A stretch of DNA of 64,000 bases from Formicarius rufipectus (GCA_013399695.1 VXAU01004004.1:66242-130241); one strand, 5' to 3'. Positions 33,811-46,615 are shown, counted from the first letter of the stretch. Notes: generated by a model from the sequence alone, not told the origin. Made by a program: numbers and translations.

Positions 33811-34386
33811 CCCATTTCCCACACCACAGTTTAGGCTCCTTTTCTCCTGGCACCTGAACCAGCACAACTCTCCCTGTGCTCCTCCTGCCCTGGCACGTGC
33901 CCCTGGAAAAGCCTGTCCCTGCCTGACAGCTCCTTCTGTCCGTGCCCCCTTGTCTTGGGAACAACATGAGCAAATCCATGCCCAGGGAAGGGATCCTTTT
34001 TCCTTAGTTCCCCTTTCCAGGGCTAAGACTGAGGGATTGGGGCTGAGTTGAAGGCCAGCAGCAGCTCTCAAGCAGAGGACCTGAATGCATACCCCGATTG
34101 AGGTTCACTGGGTGGTTTGTCTCCAGGTTGCCCTCCTGGCAGCTCCACACCTCCATCCTGAACCTTCTGCTGCAGACACCCTCAGCTCTGCCCTTCTCCT
34201 CCCACCCCCAGCATCAGCTCCTGCCCAGCTGGGCAGCAATGCTGACCCCAAGGCCAAGGAGCCAGCTGTGTGCAGAGGGGCAAGGATGCATTAGATATTA
34301 TTTTATATATTATATAAAATATTATATATATAAAAAGGGGAAGATTTCTCAGTTCAGTTGGGGGGCTGTTGCTGTTTCTGAAGGCA
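33811..34386. other. Anonymous DNA with AT microsatellite
   Basis: Nothing gene-like. A palindromic TATATTATATAAAATATTATATATATA tract, in pieces, lies near 34300-34333, just before the assembly gap. Confidence 0.5.
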
Positions 34387-34519
34387 NNNNNNNNNNNNNN
34401 NNNNNNNNNNNNNNNNNNNNNNNNNNNNNNNNNNNNNNNNNNNNNNNNNNNNNNNNNNNNNNNNNNNNNNNNNNNNNNNNNNNNNNNNNNNNNNNNNNNN
34501 NNNNNNNNNNNNNNNNNNN
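34387..34519. other. Assembly gap (133 N)
   Basis: The run of N sits between an AT-repeat/G-rich junction and ordinary sequence. Its true length is unknown. Confidence 1.
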
Positions 34520-36062
34520 ACAAATCCCAAACAAAATCTCTCAAACTTCCACATCCAAACCACATAAATAATGGGTTAGTTTGTGTCACATTTAGGTCAC
34601 CCAGCTAGAAGCAAGTCTGTGATCCAGGACCGTCTCAGTTTAAGGATTCTCCTACCAGTTTTTCACTGACAAACTTAGATTATGAAGTTATGGGCTGTTG
34701 ACTCCACTTTTCCTTACCCAGGGATGGTGATGCTTCACAATTTGAAGAGCAAATTAATTACAGAGGGTAAAAAACCCTAAGTTTGCACCTAAATTAACTA
34801 CATTTTGTTACCTGGTTTCTTTTTTTTTTTTTTTTTTGCTTCAATTTAATTATCCCTAGATTGTATCATCATTAAATTAAAGCTAAGCCAAATTAGCTCT
34901 CCAATTCTTGCTCCAAGAATTAATACTATTTGCCTTCCAGGAGCTCTAAAGCATAAAACCGCTTGAAATTATATCTCTTCTAAAGTGTTTGTTACCTACT
35001 TCTAATTAAAGCCATTCATCACTGGAATATCATTTGAGGTTTTTTGGGGGATTTTTGTTTGGGGTTTTTTATTGTTCAGATACTTAATTTTTATCAAGAA
35101 AACGCTTTGCTTTCCTGGGATGAACCTGAATCTCTCCCAGACCAGGGACAATCAGCACCTGCAAACCAGGACTCTTGAATCTCAAGCCTCCAAACAGATG
35201 TACAACAACCAACACCAGACACCTCCGGTTCCAAAGCTGATCGTGCTCTGACTCCAATTTTTTCACTAAAAGTGGCTTCGAATTTAATATTCCATTTAAT
35301 TTCCTTGTGCATTTTAATTTCCATGTGATTTAAATGGCCAAGCCTGGGTGGTTGCACAAGGTGCTTTTCCGAGAGGGGAAAACAGGTTTAAAACTGAGAT
35401 TAAAGCTGTTGGAAAAGTCACTTTGTGAAAAATACATCTTGAATAATTTGGGTCATCCTCCCTCGTCAAGCAAACAGAGCCAGGCAGGAGAAAACCAACC
35501 AACTCCCAACAGACCTCCTAAGCAGTTTTGGAGCAGCAGTGGAGAAGAACCTTCCTGTGGTCATTCCAGAGAGCACCTTCCAGAACAAAGCGCCCTCCTG
35601 CCTGCTGGGGCTGATCTGGCACATCAGCTGGTCTGGGTCTCCCAGTCCTGCCCTTCATCCTGGCCCAGTCCACCCGTTCTCCCACGGGTGGCTTCTTCTG
35701 ACATGACCCTTCCTGAAGGTTCCTCCCTTGGCTGGGGGTGCCCTCCAAGGTCACTCCTCCAGCAGAGCTCTCCCCATCTTTTGGTCTGGGTGAGTCACAG
35801 CAAATCTCTACTTGGTCATGATTTCCTTTCTGCCAGCTTTGATATAATTTCTTCAATAAAGTGCACTGCCCTATCCTAAACTACACTGCTGGTAGGCTTT
35901 TTACCTTGGCTAGTAAACAATTCTGATTAAGATCTTTTGTCTGATCATTTGTGATAATAAATGGTTCATTTTATATAAACAGTCTCTTTTTGCCAGTCAG
36001 GAAAACCTGCAGGACAGAAGTGGCTCCATCACTCCTCTGTAATTCCTTGGATTTAAACTGTT
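34520..36062. other. Anonymous DNA with poly-T run
   Basis: An 18-base T run lies at 34820-34837. Around 34700-35010 the sequence is AT-rich and complex with ATTAA cores, a weak candidate for conserved non-coding DNA. The 181-codon frame at 35334-35879 has no domain, and the opposite strand is also open, so I do not call it. Confidence 0.4.
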
Positions 36063-36242
36063 GGCATAATCTGAGGCTGAGATTGGATCAGTCCCCCCAG
36101 ACCCCTCTGGGAGAAGGGATTTAGAAAGCCAGGGAGTCCTTTGTGCTCCTCAGGCATGATCTGAGGCCGAGACTGGATCATATGGCCCAGACCCCTCTTT
36201 GAGAAGGGGTTTAGGAAGCCAAGGAGTCCTTTGTGCTCCTCA
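36063..36242 (-). repeat. 90-bp tandem duplication with open minus-strand frame
   Basis: Two adjacent units (36063-36152 and 36153-36242) differ at about 13 of 90 positions, with changes clustered around GTCCCC/TATGGC. The unit is a multiple of three. On the minus strand both copies read through as a 30-residue repeat containing G-F-L-N-P-F-S and Q-I-M-P. The open frame is only 65 codons in total with no promoter or splice evidence, so I annotate DNA duplication and not a gene. Confidence 0.85.
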
Positions 36243-36544
36243 GCACTCAAGGGCAGGGCGTGCGTAATAAAGTTGCTCTAAGCCTTCCATTCCCACCTGT
36301 GACATCAAGGAGAGGAACAAGAACTGCCACAGACAGAAACCAAACCCCACCAGGTTGAACCTTCCGATCCCACTTCGGTTCTCCAACGTTTCCATGAGGA
36401 TATGGAGGCGGCCAGTGAGGAGTTTGGGCTTCAGCTGCAAAACATCCCGGTCCCTCGGGTTGGAGCTGTGCTAAAACAGTGAAAATTCCAATGAAAAACA
36501 AGTCCCAAGTGTGCACAGCCTGGCTGTGTGTGCACCGAGAGCTG
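36243..36544. other. Anonymous spacer
   Basis: Slightly CpG-enriched, non-repetitive, no recognised feature. Confidence 0.4.
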
Positions 36545-36695
36545 CCTCCTCCTCCTCCTCCTCCTGGAGAAAGCCCTCCGTGGAAACCCCGACTGGAAAA
36601 CAGTGTTATCCCTGGAATTTCCTCCTCCTCCTCCTCCTGGAGGAAGCCCTCCGTGGAAACCCCGACTGGAAAACAAACAGTGTTATCCCCGGAAT
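36545..36695. repeat. 75-bp tandem duplication with CCT tracts
   Basis: Each unit starts with a CCT trinucleotide run, continues AGCCCTCCGTGGAAACCCCG and ACTGGAAAACA, and ends GTGTTATCCC-TGGAATT (CGGAATT in the second). The second copy has a four-base insertion (AACA) and a slightly different CCT length. On the minus strand the CCT runs give Gly- or Glu-rich translations, which explains the long frame at 36247-36828. Confidence 0.9.
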
Positions 36696-37075
36696 TACAG
36701 TGAGCTCGGGAAGCTGCAGCCGTTAATTGCTGCGGGGCTTTTGTGGGTTCAGGGTTTTTAAACACAGCGCCAGAGGGCTTAAAGACCCTCCCGATTAAAT
36801 AATTCAAAGCGTTTGCACTGCGTAACATGGTTGAAGGGGAGAGAAAACTGTGCTAATCACTCGGAATTCACCAGCAAGCACCTCGTTCACATGCCACGGT
36901 ATCAAATATTTATTGCCTTCTCCTCTGGAATGAGCTCATTTAAGACAAGTGTGAGAAAAGCCCCGGCCCCTGTGAAAGGTGGCAATGTTTTATTGATGGC
37001 CACTTTAATATTCGCTTCAGGCCACGCCAAAATACAAACACACAATTAATATTTCACTGATGAGAAAGCAAAAAT
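36696..37075. promoter_or_regulatory. Candidate conserved non-coding block
   Basis: Complex, repeat-free sequence with interspersed CpGs and AT cores (CCGATTAAATAATTC, GGTGGCAATGTTTTATTG, CTTTAATATTCGC). GTTTTATTGATGG contains a reverse CAATAAAA, a core favoured by posterior HOX and CDX proteins. The texture suggests a regulatory element, but this is a resemblance only. Confidence 0.25.
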
Positions 37076-38444
37076 CTCCTTCTGCAGTTTGGCAGAGGAC
37101 AAAGCAGCGGGTTGTGATGCTGCAGCACCTGCTGCTCTCAGAGGGGACCCATCGAGGTGCAGTGATTCCCAAACCTTTCCCTTCCCAGATTTGCTGAGGG
37201 AGGAGCAGCCTTGCCGTTTCCACATTCCACATTCTCCAATCAGCTGCTTTTTTCCTGGAAAATGAGAGTAGGGGAATGGCAAGGCCCAGAAAGAGATGAA
37301 ATGCAACCCCAGGACCATGAGGAGAGGGATTGTCCAGGCACGGGAAGGAGCTGGGGATGTCAAGGTCATGACTTCACCACGGGAAGAGACCTGCCTGGGA
37401 CATCTTCCTGGGTCCATCCCTGTGCTGCAGGTGTTACCTCTGGAGAGAAACCCAAGCCTGGAGCAGTGCCAGGATTTGGGATGGGGAGCAGAGCCTGGTG
37501 GCCGTGCCTGTGTGTCCCTGGTCACCTCTGGCAGGCAGAGCTCCTCTCTCCCTGCTCACCCCCAGCAGTTTCAGCAGGATCCAGGCAGGGGTTTCTCCCC
37601 CAGGTAAATGGAGAAATCCTGTGGGGATGTTGCTCTGAGACCACCACCCCCAGCCCCAGCTTTTTGCCAGGTTAAACCTTGGTCCCACTGACTTGCAGGT
37701 GGACAGCTTGGGGGCTTGGGGCAGGGATCTGGGCTGCAGTGCTCACCAGGCAGAAGGGGAGGACTTCCCAAGCTGAAAATATCTTCCCCAAAGTAGCACT
37801 GCTCACACATCCCAAATCCCTGCTTTTTGCCTGCTCTTGGTTTTCTTTTTCAGCAGCAACAACCTCTGTGCCTTCTCCCTGTGGCCACCAGCAGGATAAA
37901 CACTCACCACCACTTATGTCCCCAGAACTGCTGAAGAATCCAGTCACGAGTTGGGAATCTCATCCAAGTGCTGACTCTGCTCCCCTCTCCTCCCAGGGGT
38001 GTGCCCAGTGGCAGAGCCTGGGCTCAGCTCCCCTCTTTCCCTGGATTTCAACAATCTCAACACCTTCCCAGAGCTAACAGAAACCTCCAATCCAAGACCC
38101 TCTGCAGCAAGCTGGGATGCTCAGGTTGCCTTCAAGAAGCCCCAGTTGAGCATCACAGCCCCGTTCTCATCCTCAGCTCGCACGTCAGTGGAACACCAAG
38201 TGCTCTCACCATGGGAATCACTCAACAAGGATGGGTGCCAACCCTTGGGATGCCCTTCAACCCTTTTGATGCCCTTCAACAGGGGCTGCTGGCACTGCTG
38301 GCACAGCAGGAGTGTGCTCTGCTGAAGCTCAGCTCTCCCTGCTCAGGGGTTGTGTCTCCTGTGCCCGGGTGTTCAGCTCCACCTCGAAGGGTTCCCCTCT
38401 CCATCACACGTGGCCACCAAGGGCTGCTCTCCAGGGATGTGCCG
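37076..38444. other. Anonymous non-coding DNA
   Basis: Overlapping frames on both strands (up to 159 codons) with no domain or splice support. A 19-bp-spaced repeat of GATGCCCTTCAAC lies at 38249-38280. Confidence 0.4.
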
Positions 38445-38560
38445 TGAGCAGGGACACCTCCCACCAGCCCAGGTGGCTCCAGCCTGGCCTGGGACACTCC
38501 CAGGGATGGGGCAGCCACAGCTTCTCTGGGAAACCTGTTCCCAGGAACCTGTTTCTTGTT
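38445..38560 (-). mobile_element. CR1 LINE 3' fragment, reverse
   Basis: GAGCAGGGACACCTCCCACC, GCTCCAGCCTGGCCTGGGAC, GATGGGGCAGCCACAGCTTC and GGGAAACCTGTTCCCAGG follow the reversed CR1 3' region. The octamer end is missing. Confidence 0.9.
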
Positions 38561-41500
38561 TTCCCCCCAATCACCAGTGTAAGTTCAACAAGTTCCTGCA
38601 CCCTCTGCCCCCATCAACTCTTATTTCTCTCCTAAACACTACAAGTTTTGTGGAGCGGGGACAATCTCTGAGTGTGATCTGCCCAATACCCAACCCAGTG
38701 GATATTTCAGGTAGAGTTCCAAATGCTCAGTATCAATGACTGTCTTTATCTGAAATAAGCCACTGCTTGACCCAACTACCAAGCTGGGCCCTCAGAACAC
38801 ACATTCTCCAGAGTTGGACTGAAATGAAGAGGAAAAGCCACCAGAGAAGGTGCTTAAAGCCCTGCTCAGCACAAAGGGGTTAACACAGCCCACCCTCCCA
38901 GTCTTAAGGCTCAGTCTTGTGGCTTTGAAGAGAACACAAAGAGGTTGTTTTGCAGCACGGCCAAGAATTTCTTCCTTATTCCTCATCTTCCTGTGCTCTT
39001 TGTCGGTTTAAAGCCATTTTTGCTGTGATTTTATAAGCTGCACTTGGAGCTGGGAAGGCTGAAAGGACCTTCACACACAGGGGGTGATATTGCTCTGCTA
39101 ACTCCAACATTCCTTGCCTTCCTGGCAGGATTTGCAAGGCTACACAACCCCACAAATGCCATTATTTCAGGCATGTGTAGACACACAGGACTAATTCCAA
39201 CAGGGCTTCAGTTTCAGAAGGAGCAGGTGCCAGGTAGTTTGTTTCCTCATTCATTCCTCCTGTTAATAATGTTTAAAATCTTTAGTTTTAGGAGTCAATA
39301 AAATTAGCAGCTGTTCTAGACAGTGTGAGACAGTCCTGGGTCAGATTGATTTGGAAGGTGGGATGGGACAAAACTCAACAGGAAATGTTGCATATACACC
39401 AGAATATCCAAGCCTTCCCCAGCCCAACTGCTTGGTCAGGACTGCTGATCTGAGCTGGGGTTTGCTGAATGCAGAGAGGAAATCCCAACACAAATCTCTC
39501 CCAAGCCCTTCTGAAGTGCCCTGATCCTGCAGAAGACTGACCCTGAAAGAGAGGCCAAGGCTCAAACCCAACCCTTGGCTGCCACACGTGGTCATGCACT
39601 ATATATATATATTTATATATTTATCTAGAATGACTTATCTGTATCAGAATATTTTATCAGACTAATTCTGTATCAGAATAATTCCCCCCATTCTACCCAA
39701 ATAATGGGGTTTAACCCAACTGTGCTGTAAGGGACCATTGAGCACAGTCTGCATCAGGCTTTTCAGGCAAGGTAACTAGTGAAGCAAATTCCAGAGGCAG
39801 CTCAACCTGGATTTTTCTGCCTGAATTGGTCCAACAAGGTGCATGTTTTGAGCTCCAGGAGAAGACCCAGCATTTAGAAAGCAATGAAAAATTCATCGTC
39901 CTCCAGGGTGGGTTTGACCATGGAACAAACTTGCAGAGGAGAGCTGGTAACTCAGAACTTTAAGATCCTGAGGAAAGGTTGTGCAACATCTCCCTGGGAG
40001 AGTTGTAAGCAAGGTTATTGCTAATCATTATTATTAGCAATATCCTTTTTCATTCCCAACACCAAGCCATTGGCACAAGTGCAGCAAAAGTGCCCTTTTG
40101 GCCTAAAAAAATACATAAGGAGGAAGTTGGACACTCCATGCACTCCTCCAGACCCTCAGATTTGTATGGGAAGTCCATAAATAGGAAGAAGGATTAAAAT
40201 CTTTAATTAGAGTGTGCCCTGCAGTTCCTCTGCCTCTCAACACCCACCACGCTGCCTCTTTGATTCCTTCCTAATTCTCCTGACAGGCTCACCAGGGCTT
40301 TCTTCAAAAGCCAGAGGAATTCTGTTCATCTCTTTGAGCTGAGCTTTGTTCCAGAAGGTGTGAAGGAAAATCCAAAGCCTGCAGGTAACCCGATTTCACA
40401 CCACCACACCTCCTGGTGCTGCTTAAATAACCTCCCTGTAGCCCCCAAATTGATTTCTCCAGGCTGCACCCAAATTAATCTGAAGTCATTAGACACGTTC
40501 CCATCAGCTGCAACAAGCTCTGAGTGCAGAGCACCTGCAGAATTGCTGTCACTGGAACTGGGGGGGTTGGAACATCAAATCCACCTTTTCTGGCCACAGC
40601 AAACATCCCACTCTGCAGAGGTTGAAGGGTCACAACGTGATGAAGGGTCAGACGGGAGCACCCAACTCCTGCAGCCACAATTCCCCCCCGCCCCTTGCCA
40701 TGGAAAGGATCTTTCCTCCAGGAGTTTTCTCCCTTAGAAGCTCAGCTCCCACCCTAGAAGAGACACAGGATGGTTTCACCTCACCCCTCCTGGGAACAGT
40801 TGCTTCCATGGGTCTTCTCCAAACCTTCTGGCAGGAGGTTGTTGCTGGGAGTCAACCTGGGACCTGCCCTGTGCCAGGGGGTTCCTGAGGCTGACACTGA
40901 GGACAGGCAGTGGATCCCACCCAGAAACACTCCACGTTCCACCCCCGTGAAGGAGGGCCCTCACCTCTTCCACAGCAGCCTTATGGCTCAGGAATTTCAA
41001 AGCTGCATTTAATTAAGCTAAAGTGCATTTTTGCCCCTTTTTGTTTTGGAGGGGAATTCTTCTCTCAAAGGGAGCCCTTTGCACATTCCTGCCCGTTTTT
41101 TGTAGCATTTGCCATAAAACAGGAGCTGAACCCAAAGCAGCAGAACTTTGTTTACCTTCACACGCTCTTTGTCAACGGGCAGCCCTGAAAATTTAGAAAA
41201 CATAATTAGAAATATACACCAACCACAGCCTGGGCTTCCAAGGGCATCGCCCTCTGATCAGCTGACTTTCCATCCTCATGGAGAACCACGTCTGTCACCA
41301 AAATGTGGATTTCAGGGACACAGATTTCCCTGGAAAACTCACCCGCTTCCCAGGAGCTGTGCAGGGAAACCAGAGCTCCCCCTTGTCCCGGATCCACACG
41401 AGTCAGGGGTGAAAGGGACATTCCAGATGTAAGGCTGGAAAGTCCTGGAAGGTGAGAAAGTCCATTAAATCACACTGTTGGTTTGGCCAAGTGAGAGTTT

Positions 41501-42978
41501 TTCAAAAGACCATCCCCTGAAAAAAAAATCAAACCCAATCTATGACCCTCCAAAATCTTCAGGCAATGAAGGATCAATCAACTGTCAGTCTCACAACACA
41601 CATTGACCAAGTCTCCAAAATCCAGGATTGGATCCAGGCTGGCTCCTGACCCAAACAGAGGATCTTCACACTGTGTTTTGGTGTTCCATCACAGGCTGTG
41701 GCCTCAGAAGTTCAGTATCTATTGACAGAAGGGTCACTGTTCCCTTTCTGCTGCACCAGCCTTGGCTTGACTGCACTTGCACAGGAACCCAAACTGGCTC
41801 AGCCTCTGAGGAGTTGAATAATTGGCCTTTTTAACTTTGCTGACTTTTCACAGGGTCCTTTTGCATTTCTTTTCCACTTGAAAACATCTCTCTCCACCAT
41901 TCCCACTTGGAGCAGATAGGGATGCACTCTGCCAACATCCCCCCTCCTAAGCTTCAAACCTTCAGCTCAGATGCAACCACAGGAATAACTCTCCTTATTG
42001 TCACTGGCAAGAGCACAACCAGCTACAAAATTGTGCATCCAAAGCACTTCAGACTTGGGCCATATGTTTATAACTTTGGTTTTGCAAATTCTCTTTCAAG
42101 GAAAAAAAAGAAGAAAAAAGTACAATTAAAAAGAAAAGAAAAAAGTGTTCAGCTGTTTCAGCTGGAAAGGTATCTCAGCCACTGAGAACCTGCTTACACA
42201 GAGCTCTTCTTGTGTTTATAGAGACAAAAATCTGCTTTCCTAATTAGCACTGGGAGGCATGAGGAGCAAGAGAGATGCTGCCTGGCCAGGATTTACATTC
42301 CTGCAAGTTCACAGTATTAGTTTTGGTTTGGGTTTTTTTCCCCCAAGGAAAAGCCCTTGAAGAAATGAAACCTCCTCCATTCAAATAATGACTTGGCACG
42401 TGGCTCATCAAACATCTCCACAATGAAGGGCTCCTTTGGCTGTTCTGCTTCATTAGATCCAACTATGAAATACATAATTCCACTAAACTTGTATTAAGTA
42501 TCAATTAGTGGACAAAATGCAAAAAAAAAAAAAAAAAAGGAATCATTCAAAGAAATAAATGGTGCTCCCTAATCCAAAGGGTGCAGTAAAATGAGACCCA
42601 CTGAAACCTGAAATCCCCTGTTAATACCAGGGACAGTTCCAGCACCTTCCTGTTGATGTAAATCCAGTTTTTAATGACTTGCCCATTAAAAATGGACAGG
42701 TCATGATTTCCAAAGCTGCATCTGGATTCTGGGGGTGCTTAAAAAAGAGGGGGGGAGACAGACAAAGTTGTGCTCATGGCTACCAGAGACACACAGGATG
42801 CGAAGTTGGAAACAATTCTGCACTCGGGGGGGAATTCCCATTTTCGACCCCCTTCTTTGCCACTCTACAGAGGAATCACCAACAGCTGTTCTGCTGCCTT
42901 AGGACAACCTCTGGTCCCACCCAGCCAACCTGTCTCACACATCCCTCACCACCACTCCCTTCTCTGAGAGGATGAATC
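38561..42978. other. Long anonymous stretch with simple repeats
   Basis: No gene or RNA gene was recognised. Simple sequence includes TATATATATATTTATATATT at 39600-39624, an A/G-rich AAAAGAAGAAAAAAG stretch near 42100-42142, and an 18-base A run at 42521-42538. Frames such as 40360-40737 (125 codons) lack coding signatures. Confidence 0.4.
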
Positions 42979-43165
42979 AGAATCATAGAATCGATTGGGT
43001 TGGAAAAGACCCCCGAGATCATCGAGTCCAACCCTTGGTCCAACTCCACTCTGTGTACCAGATCAGGGCACTCACTGCCATGGCCAATCCCTGTTTAAAA
43101 CCCTCCAGGGATAGTGAATCCATCATCTTTGAACTCAGTTTGAGGAAGGTCCTTCAGTGGGTTCA
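42979..43165 (-). mobile_element. CR1-type LINE 3' end, reverse, passerine-like subfamily
   Basis: GAATCATAGAATCGATTGGG, TTGGAAAAGACCCCCGAGAT, CATCGAGTCCAACCCTTGGT, then CCACTCTGTGTACCAGATCA and AAAACCCTCCAGGGATAGTG. This closely follows a CR1 subfamily common in songbirds. It is the best-preserved start among the CR1 copies here, with the octamers intact, so it is probably one of the younger insertions. Confidence 0.9.
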
Positions 43166-44548
43166 TGGAAGTCCCTCGGAATTCTCCATCCCACCAGCCT
43201 GCAGGTGACCACCCAACTCCTGCTGCACCTGCAGAAGGACCTCCTGGAGAAGATACACCCCCTTGTGAACAGTACCTGTGCTGGGAGGGCTGCACTGGAG
43301 TGGGACTGATGCCCAAGGAGAAATGGGAAAAGAGAAAGAAAATTTTAAAAAAGGAAACCAAGATTCCTTCAGGCTCCTGCAAATCTCCAGAATCTCTGGG
43401 CAGCTCTGACGTTATTCACAGTTTGAGCTTTTCATCCAGGGGATGTAGGACACTAATAATAATCCATCCAAATACAAATTTTAAAAAATAAAAAGTGGTT
43501 TTAAGTCTTGTACTGGAGCAGTGGAGGGCTCAGAGTGGTCAGGTGTCTCCACTGCTCCCCACAGCATTTGTGCCTCTCCCAGCACCCACCCAGAGCCAGG
43601 ACAGAGCCTGAGAGCCCAGGACAGCAGCCCTGTCACCAGGGCCACCATCTCCTTCCCTCTCACTGTGGCCAGTGTTCCTCCTCGGAACTGCAGGGGCTCA
43701 GAGGGGGCAGAGTCTGCTCAGACCACCCCCAGCTTGTTTTCCCTCCCTTTATGGAAAATCACCTCCCACTTCAGGCCTGGATGAAAACTTAAACACTGAG
43801 CTGTCGATCCCTTCAAGGAACATTGTGTGCCATTGGTTTTCTTTTCACCCTGACATTCTGAAAGGAGAGGGGGGGGATGTGATTTGGCTCCTTTTTAACA
43901 GACATTTCCTGTCTTCAGCCCTTCCTGAATGCCAAAATCACACACGTCCCTTTGTGTGTGTCACCACAGGTGGCGTGGGCAGCACCAGGTCTCAGCAGGC
44001 ACATCAATCACTCCTTGTCCTCAGAGCCCACCAAGGCCAGGGAGATGTTTGGCCAGGGTCTAAATGTCCAATGGATGCAGAACTCCAGGCAGCAGTCCTG
44101 GTGTCAATCTGGGGGGTGTCATTCCCCAAGAGGAAACTCGTTCCTCTGCAGCAAATGACAGCATAAAGACAATAAACACAGGAGCCATCTGGAATGGGGA
44201 GATGCTTCTCTCAAGAGGATTTTCAAACTGCTTTGGAGCAGCATTTGTTGTTCCAGACTTCAAATTTGCATGGCTTGCCTTCTAAAATATGAACAGGGAC
44301 CAAAAAGTTTAAAGACTCTTGCTAAAAAGCAAAGGAACTGTCATCAAAATGGGCACAGTTCTGCTCCCTGTGAGTCCTGGAAGAGAAGAAACCAAAACCC
44401 ACGTTTAGAAAGTCAAGTGCAGCAGCTCCTGAGGGATGCACAGGGGAGTGGGGGCTCAGCAAAATCCATGTGGAGCACTTGGGATAAGAATGAGACCCTT
44501 GCATTAAGGGATTAAAGGTGTCAGGACTTCTCCAGCTTCCCCTTAACG
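43166..44548. other. Anonymous non-coding DNA
   Basis: No recognised gene, RNA gene or repeat. The frame at 43672-44166 (164 codons) is unsupported. Confidence 0.4.
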
Positions 44549-44698
44549 GGGCATGGGGGGCAGAGAAGCTGTGGCTGCTCCATCCCTGGAAGTGCAGGAC
44601 AGGGCTTGGAGCAACCTGGTCAGATGGGAGGTGTCCCTGCCCACGGAATGAGATGGTCTTCAAGGTCCCTTCCAACCCAAACCACCCCAGGGTTGCGT
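44549..44698 (+). mobile_element. CR1 LINE 3' end
   Basis: Sense CR1: GCAGAGAAGCTGTGGCTGCT, CCATCCCTGGAAGTGCAGGA, GGTGTCCCTGCCCACGG, GGTCCCTTCCAACCCAAACC. The octamer tail is degraded to GGGTTGCGTGAG. Confidence 0.9.
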
Positions 44699-46446
44699 GA
44701 GAGCAGAGGGAGTCGTTTGCTCTTCCCACACCAGCCAGGACTGGTTTCCTGGCTGACGAATGCTGGAAGGTCGGGGTTGTTCTGCCTCTGCTCTGCAAAG
44801 CGACCCCAAAAGTGCCCAAGTCCTCAGCCTGCCACTTGTGGGCACTTCATTCTGCTCTGAAGGGCACGAGAAAGCAGCGACAGGCGAGCAGAGACCACGA
44901 CCCTCCTGAAGTGCCAGTGTGATGGCAGTTCCCCTCTGAGGCTGCTGCAGATGCTCTCAGCTCTCAATAAGGTCATTTCCATCCCTTCTGAAAGAATCTT
45001 AATTAACTTATCAGCGATCACAGCAACCAACCGCAGGACTTTCTGACACACTCAGCACTGTCCTCTTGAGGTGTCACTCACGGAAGTGGCCAGGGCCACA
45101 TCCCACCTGCCAAGAGGGGGAGGGGAGACCCCTGTTTCCACCCTAATTTTCTTGTGCCCTGTGATTTCTCAACCACTCATCAGCTGTTTAGTCTGCAGAG
45201 GTGGTTCTGCACATCCCCTCTGCCCATCCAGCCTGTGGGTTGTCCCTGGGTGTTGACACAGCAGCTCCAAAGGCTGGTGGCATTCCAAGGAATTCCACTG
45301 GAGCCACGTGAGGAGAGGTGGACACAGAGCACTTAGTGCTGCCTCTGCAAAAGTCATCTCATGGGGGAGGAAAAGCAGAAGGAGCTTTGGAGGCCTTTCT
45401 TAGGAATGAATCCGGGCTGAAGACTTGGGATCAGAGTCTGGCGTGGGTGGTGCCTTCTCAGCCCCTTGGCCTTTGGTCACCCCTTGGGATCTGCTTTCTC
45501 AGGGCTGCCAGGTGGGACAGGAGAGCATGGAAATGCCCTGAAACAGGGTGAGGCCACGAGACACCTTTGGTTGTGCTCAGGGTCTTCTGCTGTTCGTGCT
45601 GCAATGCCCTGCGAGGCAATCAGTGGTGTCATGGAAACCATGAACCAGGGGAAAAATAGACACTCTGTTCCCAAATCCTGCCCTTTCCCTGTTAAATTTC
45701 CATCCACCACCTTTAGGCTTTCCTCTCTTTAAAGCCATTTCACTTGCATTAAAAAAATTCACTAATTATTTTGCTTTGTCCCCACTCCTGCTGACCCTGC
45801 AACACACTAAAACTCCCAGACATCCCAAAACATCCCTCCTGGACCTTCAGCAATGTCCTGAGCATCCCAGTTTCAGGCTGAGCAGTGTCCTCTCAGTGGG
45901 GTCCATGCCAGAGCCCTTCCATCTGCTCCCACCCTTGCTGTCCTCCATCCCCTCCTTCCCCCACAGCATTTCCTCCCTCTCTTTCTATCTCCTCCAATGT
46001 TTCACCATTTGAAGAGGAAACCGTGCCTAGAGAGGCTCAGCCCTCTCTGAGATGATAAATTCCCTGTTGAGGCACCAAAGGATGGCTTTGAGTCCCGATT
46101 TGCACACCTGGGTAAGGAGAGAGACCTTTTTCCAGCCCGACTTAGCATTGTGTTTCCCAGACTCCTCTAAACAGCTTATTTCCCCCAAATAAGCAGCCAG
46201 GGAGAAGTTTCCCTGCAGGCAGAACACTTGCACGAGGCTCTTTCACTTGAGCTCAACTTAAGCCTTCCTTTGATGGTTTAACAGGAATTTACATGGTCCA
46301 CAGGAGTCCCCAACACAAGGAAGATTTCACCCTCTCTGCTCTTCAAAGCCTTGGCTTTCCCACGCAGCTTTTCAGGGAATGCATCCCCCCCCTGGGGCTC
46401 TGAGCACTTGGCATCCTTCCCAAATGACACCCTTGTTGGAAGCCCT
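44699..46446. other. Anonymous non-coding DNA
   Basis: Nothing recognised. Frames overlap on both strands. Confidence 0.4.
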
Positions 46447-46615
46447 GCAGGTTCTCAGGATGAGGGGGCACAGAGGGTTCCCAACACGGAGGGTTCGATG
46501 ATAACAAAGGGATCTGCAAAACGACCTTGGCCGACAGTGACCTGAGGGGAGAACCTGCTGATATTCCATGGAATGATCCAAGTGAAGAGCTCTGTTAATC
46601 AAGTTAAAATTAAGA
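46447..46615 (+). repeat. Direct repeat, copy 1 (about 170 bp)
   Basis: Starts GCAGGTTCTCAGGATGAGGG and runs through GGCCGACAGTGACCTGAG, ACCTGCTGATATTCCA and GGAATGATCCAAGTGAAG to GTTAAAATTAAGATA. The second copy lies at 46839-47010 in the same orientation. Similarity may extend a little upstream (TGTTGGAA in both). The pair could be remnants of two LTRs, a partial tandem duplication with period 392 bp, or two copies of an unrecognised element. Confidence 0.85.

Noticed and set aside
33359..33857. Repetitive frames rich in P/L/I or G/S/T
   Set aside because: Products of the 24-bp and 20-bp minisatellites.
34098..34589. Frames crossing the N run
   Set aside because: Continuity is only apparent because N is translated as X.
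36247..36828. 193-codon minus-strand frame
   Set aside because: It spans the CCT-tract duplication. The Gly/Glu-rich stretch is trinucleotide-repeat translation, with no splice or domain support.
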